This document shows, piece after piece, positions 1 through 4,607 of a stretch of 8,455 nucleotides of DNA; the stretch's first letter is position 1; every line of letters begins with the position of its first letter. The notes beneath the pieces are model-generated. The model made no database searches and had not been told where the DNA came from. It was given only the letters and a program-made list of their open reading frames with translations. Location: NCBI GenBank assembly GCA_913047775.1, contig CAJWUE010000062.1:1-8455 (forward strand), written 5' to 3'. This stretch comes from GCA-002731945 sp913047775 (GTDB taxonomy: Bacteria; Pseudomonadota; Alphaproteobacteria; MED-G09). The position numbers and the translations under genes are program-made.

Positions 1-2
1 TG

Positions 3-113
3 GAGCTTATGGTTAAAAATTGGAACCAACTCCTGTCTAAGTTTATTTTCCTTCAAAACTACTCGGAGTTAAAAAGGAGACATTCCGTTAAAGTATCTGT
101 AAATCATCATTAA
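3..113 (+). CDS. Possible C-terminal end of an unidentified gene, cut by the left edge
   Basis: Reading frame 3 is open from the window edge to a TAA at 111-113 and encodes 36 residues beginning ELMVKNWNQ and ending VSVNHH. The composition (Leu, Lys, Asn and aromatic residues) is compatible with a real low-GC gene tail, and the plus-strand frame 1 also stays open to about 72, so the choice of frame is not certain. No domain can be recognised in so short a piece. It would converge on the protease gene that ends at 173. This is a weak call, made only because the window edge may hide the rest of the gene. Confidence 0.25.
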   Translation, partial: ELMVKNWNQLLSKFIFLQNYSELKRRHSVKVSVNHH

Positions 114-172
114 AACGATTATTACTAAACAGGTATTAATTATATAAGCGGGTATTTTCTCTTTTTTCATTT

Positions 173-943
173 TTAGGAATTGGTTTGGTGTATATCTCTA
201 GCCAAGAACACCGTGATTACCAACGCAACCAGTCCTGTCGCCACAATGAGAACAATGGTTCCACCGGAGAGTTCGGCATACACAATGGGGCCACCGAACC
301 ACACAGCGATGGCGAATATAAGGTTGCACAAGCCGTGCACGATCAAGGGCGGCCAGAGAGACTGGGACAACCAGCGTAGGTAGGTCCAAGCAGATAGGAT
401 GATGAGTGTACCAAACCAGTTCTGCCACAGTTCAGGCCCCCAACGGTGAGCAAGCAAGTTGATAACTGCAACAGTTATTACAGTAGGCCAAAGGCTCAGT
501 ACCGTATGCATCCGAGTCTGCATGATGCCGCGGAAAGTGACTTCGGCTACGATGGCAGCGGCCACTGACATAACGAAAGCATACGTCATCTGAAATAGTG
601 GGCTGACATCGCCACCATACACTTCGGTAGCTCGAACCTTACCGGTAAATACACCTTGTGTGGCAGCAACGCATACGCCGAGCACGGTCAAGGCTATGCC
701 AATAGCATACACCCTACTCCACGGCACATCGACCGGGTTGGAGAGGCCAATGTGCCAACGTTTTTCGGCCCAGTAGCTAGATCCCACCAGCACGGCAATT
801 ACCGGCGCGGGAAACCACACTAGGTCTGGTGACCATCGGGCATTGAACATAACAAAGGTCATATTCATACCCATAACTACGGCGAAGAAAATCAGTGACA
901 GCACCACGGCGCTGATCAGTGTCCAGAGCGTTTGTGTGTTCAT
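173..943 (-). CDS. CPBP family intramembrane metalloprotease (CAAX/Abi type)
   Basis: A 256-residue, strongly hydrophobic protein with roughly seven or eight candidate membrane segments. The three conserved CPBP (Abi, CAAX-processing and bacteriocin self-immunity) motifs are present in order: an AExxxRG motif at residues 133-139 (E134, R138), a histidine motif at 162-166 (H166) and HxxxN at 203-207 (H203, N207). Family members are membrane zinc-dependent proteases of the Rce1 type; substrates in bacteria are mostly unknown. Two deviations are visible: the first Glu of the usual EExxxR pair is Ala (A133), and the Phe of FxxxH is Asn (N162), so activity may differ from typical members. The ATG at 943 has a GAGAA stretch upstream as a modest ribosome site. 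The gene is far richer in G+C (57% in the 60 bases from 661) than its neighbours, which suggests recent acquisition. Family call is firm; function is not. Confidence 0.82.
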   Translation of the reverse strand: MNTQTLWTLISAVVLSLIFFAVVMGMNMTFVMFNARWSPDLVWFPAPVIAVLVGSSYWAEKRWHIGLSNPVDVPWSRVYAIGIALTVLGVCVAATQGVFTGKVRATEVYGGDVSPLFQMTYAFVMSVAAAIVAEVTFRGIMQTRMHTVLSLWPTVITVAVINLLAHRWGPELWQNWFGTLIILSAWTYLRWLSQSLWPPLIVHGLCNLIFAIAVWFGGPIVYAELSGGTIVLIVATGLVALVITVFLARDIHQTNS

Positions 944-970
944 TTTTTTGTTCTCAAAAAATGCATTTAT

Positions 971-1005
971 AATCCTACATATTTTATATAGAGTATATTA
1001 GGATT
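971..1005. repeat. 7-bp perfect inverted repeat between divergent genes
   Basis: AATCCTA at 971-977 and TAGGATT at 999-1005 are perfect reverse complements separated by 21 bases of AT-rich sequence. The repeat sits in the 104-base gap between the divergently transcribed protease gene (start 943) and the small exported protein gene (start 1048). The arms are about 28 bases apart centre to centre, so they would lie near the same DNA face. An operator for a dimeric or looping regulator is one reading; a chance repeat in AT-rich DNA is the other. Confidence 0.3.
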
Positions 1006-1047
1006 TACAAAACTATTTGGGTAAATATATTTTTAGAGGTATTTGGT

Positions 1048-1251
1048 ATGAAAAAGTATCTATTTATAGCATTATCCTTGGCTTTAGTTTCAAGCTACTC
1101 AATAGCTGCTACTGATTATGTTATGTATTACAAAGACAATGGGAGTTGGCAAAAAGGACAAATTTATCCTAGTTTTTCAGCATGTGAGAATGCAAGAGAG
1201 TTCCACTGGGCTGGAAGAGAAAACACATATTGTGTAATAGCTGATTTCTAA
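1048..1251 (+). CDS. Small exported two-cysteine protein of unknown function
   Basis: The 67-residue product begins with a clear Sec signal peptide: MKK, a hydrophobic core (LFIALSLALV), then SSYSIAA with likely cleavage after A20 or A21. The mature protein would be about 46-47 residues with two cysteines, C46 and C62, which could form one disulfide in the periplasm. It is rich in aromatic residues (Tyr, Trp, Phe). The ATG at 1048 has a good ribosome site, AGAGG at 1035-1039, eight bases upstream, which supports both the gene and its start. It is transcribed away from the protease gene and ends 44 bases before the aminotransferase start. The layout, exported, tiny and with one cysteine pair, resembles many hypothetical periplasmic proteins of proteobacteria; I do not recognise the family. 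Confidence 0.75.
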   Translation: MKKYLFIALSLALVSSYSIAATDYVMYYKDNGSWQKGQIYPSFSACENAREFHWAGRENTYCVIADF

Positions 1252-1295
1252 CTTAAGGCACTTGAACCGAATATTATGAAAGTTTGTTGCAAATA

Positions 1296-2489
1296 ATGAG
1301 CTTGATTGTGACTAATCGTATCAATCCGAACATTGTTAATGCTATAGACCCGCCTATTGATGAGGCAAATTCATGGCTGGCTGGAAGAAAATTTACCGAT
1401 GAAAAACCCCTCCTTAATTTAGCACAAGCGGTACCAAGCTATGCACCTTCCAAAGAGCTTACCAACTTCTTGGCTGGGAGAGTTCAATTATTTGAAACAG
1501 CACAATACGGACCAGTGAGCGGCAACGATAATCTGAAAGACGCACTTGCAAACCATATGACAGGAATTTACGGAGGATCAATTTACAATGACAACATCCT
1601 GATTTCAGCAGGCTGCAATCAAGCGTTTTGTTTAGCATCAATGGCATTGGCCAAAGCTGGAGATGAGATAATTCTTACAACTCCTTATTATTTCAACCAC
1701 CAGATGTGGCTTGAGATGCAAGATATCAAAACAGTTCATCTTGACTGTGACATGAACAACGAAGGATTACCTGAAATTGATAAAGCAAGGAAATTGATCA
1801 GTAAAAAAACCAAGGCAATTGTTCTGGTGTCTCCTAATAATCCAACAGGCGCAATATATCCAGTAAATCTACTGGAAGGATTTTTTGAACTATGCCAAGA
1901 ATTTGGCATCAAACTGATTATTGATGAAACTTACAAAGACTTTCTGATACAGCAACCACCTCATAAGCTGTTTGATTTCCCTAACTGGGGAGAAACTTTG
2001 ATCCAAGTTTATAGTTTCTCTAAATGCTTCAGTCTAACTGGATATCGTGTTGGATCGATTATTGCTGGAAAAGAAGTGATTGAATTGGTGACCAAAATCA
2101 TGGATACCATAGCGATCTGTGCACCCAGGATTGCACAAGATGCTGCGCTCTATGGTTTGCAAAATTTAACCTCATGGGTTGCAGATAAACGCGATATTTT
2201 GGCAAGGAGAAGCGAGCTCTTCATTAAGCTTTTCAAAGAGAATAATATCGGTTTCGAGTTGGTATCATCCGGTGCATATTTTGCCTATGTTCGACATCTG
2301 TACAAAAACAAAAATGCTTATGAAGTAGCCATGGAGTTGTTGGATAAGGAAAATATACTGTCTTTACCAGGAACTTTTTTTGGACCTAACCAAGATAGAT
2401 TCCTGAGATTGGCTTATGCAAACATAACCCGGAAGGAAATTACAGAAGTTGTTGACCGGTTGAATATGAGTTTTAGAATCCCATCTTAA
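1296..2489 (+). CDS. PLP-dependent aminotransferase, class I/II (fold type I)
   Basis: A full-length (397 aa) aspartate-aminotransferase-superfamily enzyme that would move an amino group between an amino acid and a 2-oxo acid in the cytoplasm. Visible signatures, numbered from the ATG at 1296: YGPVSG near 71-76, SPNNPTG at 179-185 with the cofactor-binding Asn (N182), DETY at 210-213 (Asp that contacts the pyridine nitrogen, and Tyr), SFSK at 240-243 with the Schiff-base lysine K243, R251 for phosphate binding, and FLRLAYA at 369-375 with the substrate-carboxylate arginine R371. The sequence resembles the COG0436 group, but the substrate cannot be read from it. In-frame TTG codons at 1284 and 1287 could extend the protein by four residues; the ATG is preferred. 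Neither start has a clear Shine-Dalgarno sequence. A six-codon frame (1276-1296, MKVCCK) overlaps the ATG as TAATG and could couple translation. Confidence 0.9.
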   Translation: MSLIVTNRINPNIVNAIDPPIDEANSWLAGRKFTDEKPLLNLAQAVPSYAPSKELTNFLAGRVQLFETAQYGPVSGNDNLKDALANHMTGIYGGSIYNDNILISAGCNQAFCLASMALAKAGDEIILTTPYYFNHQMWLEMQDIKTVHLDCDMNNEGLPEIDKARKLISKKTKAIVLVSPNNPTGAIYPVNLLEGFFELCQEFGIKLIIDETYKDFLIQQPPHKLFDFPNWGETLIQVYSFSKCFSLTGYRVGSIIAGKEVIELVTKIMDTIAICAPRIAQDAALYGLQNLTSWVADKRDILARRSELFIKLFKENNIGFELVSSGAYFAYVRHLYKNKNAYEVAMELLDKENILSLPGTFFGPNQDRFLRLAYANITRKEITEVVDRLNMSFRIPS

Positions 2490-2598
2490 AAAATGTTGGC
2501 CTGATCTTAAATAAGGCGGTCCCAACTTTCCCTGCTTAACTCTACTAACTGGTCCAATTTGGAATAATTCTAAAAGATAAGTTTGGTATAGTTAGGTT

Positions 2599-3363
2599 AT
2601 GAATAAAACTAAAAACACAAAAAAGATTCAAACAGAAAAAGCCTATAAAAATTTAGATTTTTTAAATAGCAAAGATGCTCGTACTGTAAGAATTCTGTCT
2701 GAATATCTTTATCCAAAAGCACAACTTGAAGAAGAAAAAGTAACTAACACTATAGTAATTTTTGGATCAGCAAGAGCGCCATCACCCGAGGAATTAAGTA
2801 GTAAAGAAGAAAGAAGTAAAAATCTTAAATTAGCTGAGTATTATGAAGCTACAAGAATACTCTCAAAAAGATTGACAGAATGGTCTAAGAATTTAAATCA
2901 TGAAGACCAAAAATATGTCATTTGTTCAGGTGGAGGTCCGGGTATCATGGTCGCAGCTAATCGTGGAGCAAGCGAAGCTGAAGGTAAAAACATTGCTCTC
3001 AGAATTTCCTTACCCTTTGAAAATATTCCTAATCCATATGTTAGTCCAGAGTTAGATTTTGAATTTCATTATTTTTTTACTAGAAAATTTTGGTTCTCTT
3101 ATCTAGCAAAAGCTCTCGTAATTATGCCAGGGGGTTTTGGAACCTTGGATGAATTTTTTGAAATTCTTACGCTTATCCAAACTAAAAAAATGAAGAAGAA
3201 TTTGCCTATAGTCCTTTTTGGGAAAGAGTATTGGAATAAATTAATTAATTTTGAAACTTTAGTTGAATTTGGAACAATAGACAGGAAGGACTTAGATCTA
3301 TTTTTTCTCACCAGCAGTGTCGATGAAGCTTATGAGTATGTTACATCAGGCCTTATTCAATAA
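2599..3363 (+). CDS. LOG-family (TIGR00730-type) Rossmann-fold nucleotide hydrolase-like protein
   Basis: A 254-residue soluble protein with the hallmarks of the LOG / 'lysine decarboxylase-like' family: IVIFGSAR at 52-59, the glycine-rich loop SGGGPGIM at 110-117, TRK at 161-163, and the diagnostic PGGFGTLDE at 177-185, whose Glu (E185) and the upstream Arg (R162) correspond to the catalytic pair of characterised LOG enzymes. Those enzymes are phosphoribohydrolases that release a base from nucleoside 5'-monophosphates (cytokinin riboside monophosphates in plants); in bacteria the physiological substrate is usually unproven. The N-terminal extension of about 50 mainly charged residues and the 35-residue insertion after the first strand make it longer than the roughly 190-aa short LOGs. 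A TATAGT hexamer at 2587-2592 lies only six bases before the ATG and there is no usable ribosome site, so the mRNA may be leaderless. It converges on the stress-protein gene. Confidence 0.87.
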   Translation: MNKTKNTKKIQTEKAYKNLDFLNSKDARTVRILSEYLYPKAQLEEEKVTNTIVIFGSARAPSPEELSSKEERSKNLKLAEYYEATRILSKRLTEWSKNLNHEDQKYVICSGGGPGIMVAANRGASEAEGKNIALRISLPFENIPNPYVSPELDFEFHYFFTRKFWFSYLAKALVIMPGGFGTLDEFFEILTLIQTKKMKKNLPIVLFGKEYWNKLINFETLVEFGTIDRKDLDLFFLTSSVDEAYEYVTSGLIQ

Positions 3364-3479
3364 TAAAAGAAATATTTTATTGATTGCAACTTACCCAGAC
3401 TTTATCAATTTCTTATCTTAAGTATCTCCTATTGGCCCACCCTCTTTCCCCTGTAGTATCACCTAGACAATGACTTTTC

Positions 3480-3917
3480 TTAAGTTATTCTGATAACCTG
3501 AACATCTGTCTGAGTTCCATTTAATAAGCTTTGAGCATTAGAGCCCAGGAATAACTTTTTAACTCCCTTTCTTCCATGAGTTCCTATTACAATTAAGTCA
3601 CTTTTGAGTTTTAATGCTGTTTCACGAATTTTTCCAGTAGGATTTCCTAAAGGCACATAACAGTCACTGGGTGAGATATCCAAATCCCAAGCGATTTCTT
3701 TTAACTTACTTTCAGCCTCTTTTCTTGCTTCATAATCTAATGACTTGTGAGTACCAAAAGGAGAGAGCGCATCTCCGTAAACTTGGTGAAGAGGTTCTAT
3801 AACTGAAATTAGAGATATCTCTGCTCCAAATAATTCTGCTGTTTCTTTTGCTTTAGCAACTACTTGATCCGATTCTTCGCTTAAGTCGATTGCTACTAAG
3901 ATATTTTTGTAAGGCAT
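3480..3917 (-). CDS. Universal stress protein, UspA family, ATP-binding type
   Basis: A 145-residue single-domain Usp. It starts with the typical KNILVAIDLSEES strand-loop (D11 near the nucleotide pocket) and contains the complete ATP-binding signature G-2X-G-9X-G-S at residues 112-126 (G112, G115, G125, S126), placing it in the ATP-binding subgroup rather than the non-binding UspA type. Usp proteins are cytoplasmic dimers that help cells survive growth arrest, energy limitation or oxygen loss; FNR-class regulation of usp genes is well known in other bacteria. The ATG at 3917 has an AAAGG ribosome site eight bases upstream. It is transcribed divergently from the Lys/Arg-rich protein gene, and an FNR-like box with a TAAAAT -10 hexamer at the expected spacing lies in front of it, so anaerobic induction is the natural inference. 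Confidence 0.93.
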   Translation of the reverse strand: MPYKNILVAIDLSEESDQVVAKAKETAELFGAEISLISVIEPLHQVYGDALSPFGTHKSLDYEARKEAESKLKEIAWDLDISPSDCYVPLGNPTGKIRETALKLKSDLIVIGTHGRKGVKKLFLGSNAQSLLNGTQTDVQVIRIT

Positions 3918-3948
3918 GACAGTGACCTTTAATGTTTATTTCAAAAAA

Positions 3949-3990
3949 ATTTTAAACTTTTTCATTATCTAAAGTATTGAGGTTAATCAA
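3949..3990 (-). promoter_or_regulatory. Predicted class II FNR promoter of the universal stress protein gene
   Basis: Read on the minus strand, the box TTGATTAACCTCAA (3990 to 3977) is followed after 22 bases by TAAAAT (3954 to 3949). This puts the box centre near -41.5 relative to a start site at about 3942, the standard class II activator geometry, leaving a leader of about 25 bases that holds the AAAGG ribosome site. Sequence match is direct observation; activation by FNR is inference. Confidence 0.6.
3977..3990. promoter_or_regulatory. FNR/CRP-family box shared by two divergent genes
   Basis: TTGAGGTTAATCAA matches the FNR consensus TTGAT-N4-ATCAA at nine of ten defined positions (G instead of T at the fifth). 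It is centred at 3983.5, about 66 bases from the usp start (3917) and 41 bases from the ATG at 4025. Both flanks carry a -10-like hexamer 21 or 22 bases from the box edge, so a single dimer could activate both directions. Confidence 0.65.
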
Positions 3991-4017
3991 TAAATAAAAT
4001 TTTTTTCTATGTATATT
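3977..4017 (+). promoter_or_regulatory. Predicted class II FNR promoter of the Lys/Arg-rich protein gene
   Basis: After the box there are 21 bases, then TATATT at 4012-4017. Class II geometry predicts transcription starting at about 4025, which is the A of the start codon. No Shine-Dalgarno sequence is present before that ATG. The simplest reading is a leaderless mRNA; the alternative is that the true start codon lies downstream. Confidence 0.45.
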
Positions 4018-4024
4018 TCTTTCT

Positions 4025-4435
4025 ATGTTTACTAATCTTAAGTTCCAAGAAGATACAAAAGAAACAACTGTTCCTCATAAATATTTGGCAGAAAGGAGAA
4101 AGAAGAGTTATCAAGCGAGGAAGAAAAGATCTTCAATTAAGGAAATAAAAAGAATACGAAGAGACAATAAGTATCAATTAATTAAACACTCGAAGAAGCA
4201 GATTTATAGAATTATCTTAAAAAATTTAAAGAAAGATTCAGAAAAAATAAGCCTATCACGAGCTTATATAAAAGCTTTGAGTAGATCTCATGAAGAATTT
4301 CTTCCTACTTTAGAAGAATTTGCCGAAGAGAAGGGTAAGCGTTATATAAGAGGTAATAAAAAGGAATTATATGAAATGCTAAAAGTAATTGAACAAGATA
4401 ATAGAGGGAGACATTTAATACAGATAAAAAAATAA
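4025..4435 (+). CDS. Lys/Arg-rich basic protein of unknown function
   Basis: The 136-residue product has 25 Lys and 14 Arg (about 29%) against 18 acidic residues, a net charge near +21. The positive charge is densest at residues 24-70 (runs such as ERRKK, ARKKR, KRIRR), predicted helical; residues 90-102 form an acidic patch (EEF...LEEFAEEK) before a second basic tail. There is no signal peptide, membrane segment or cysteine, so it is cytoplasmic and could bind nucleic acid or ribosomes; that is inference from charge only. I recognise no family. The 60 bases from 4141 are only 28% GC, in keeping with the Lys/Ile/Asn codons. It is preceded by a divergent FNR-type promoter and followed by the FNR-controlled cytochrome gene. 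The ATG start lacks a ribosome site and coincides with the predicted transcription start. Confidence 0.72.
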   Translation: MFTNLKFQEDTKETTVPHKYLAERRKKSYQARKKRSSIKEIKRIRRDNKYQLIKHSKKQIYRIILKNLKKDSEKISLSRAYIKALSRSHEEFLPTLEEFAEEKGKRYIRGNKKELYEMLKVIEQDNRGRHLIQIKK

Positions 4436-4461
4436 TAAGGGAAAAAAGAAGCAAAAAAATA

Positions 4462-4487
4462 TTCTTATAAGAAACACAATTTTTGTG
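4462..4487. repeat. Adjacent palindrome and short hairpin upstream of the cytochrome promoter
   Basis: TTCTTATAAGAA at 4462-4473 is a perfect 12-base palindrome. It is followed directly by CACAA (4475-4479), a TTT loop and TTGTG (4483-4487). Neither is followed by a T-run, so an intrinsic terminator for the gene ending at 4435 is unlikely. They lie 50-75 bases upstream of the FNR box and could be a second regulator site. Function is unknown. Confidence 0.3.
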
Positions 4488-4535
4488 AATGTTAGTTTAA
4501 CGACAAAAAAATTCTGCGGGTTAAAAAAATTAATT

Positions 4536-4549
4536 TTGATATAAATCAA
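4536..4549. promoter_or_regulatory. Perfect FNR box upstream of the multiheme cytochrome gene
   Basis: TTGATATAAATCAA is an exact match to TTGAT-N4-ATCAA, centred at 4542.5, 65 bases before the TTG start of the cytochrome gene. Class II geometry would put the start site at about 4584. Unlike the other boxes here, no good -10 hexamer sits exactly at that spacing; the nearest candidates are TATGAA at 4566-4571 and TATTCT at 4578-4583. The site match is firm, the promoter details are not. Confidence 0.75.
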
Positions 4550-4607
4550 TTCTTACTTTCATGGGTATGAAAAAATTTATTCTATCGAACAGGAAAATAA
4601 TTAGGAT

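Noticed and set aside
2495..2526. GTTGG/CCAAC hairpin after the aminotransferase gene
   Set aside because: Five-bp stem with a bulge, a large loop and no T-run; a terminator is possible but not supported.
3362..3381. AATAAAA/TTTTATT hairpin after the LOG-family gene
   Set aside because: The stem is seven A-T pairs only and is not followed by a T-run; too weak to call a terminator. The rest of the 3364-3479 gap holds nothing I can name.
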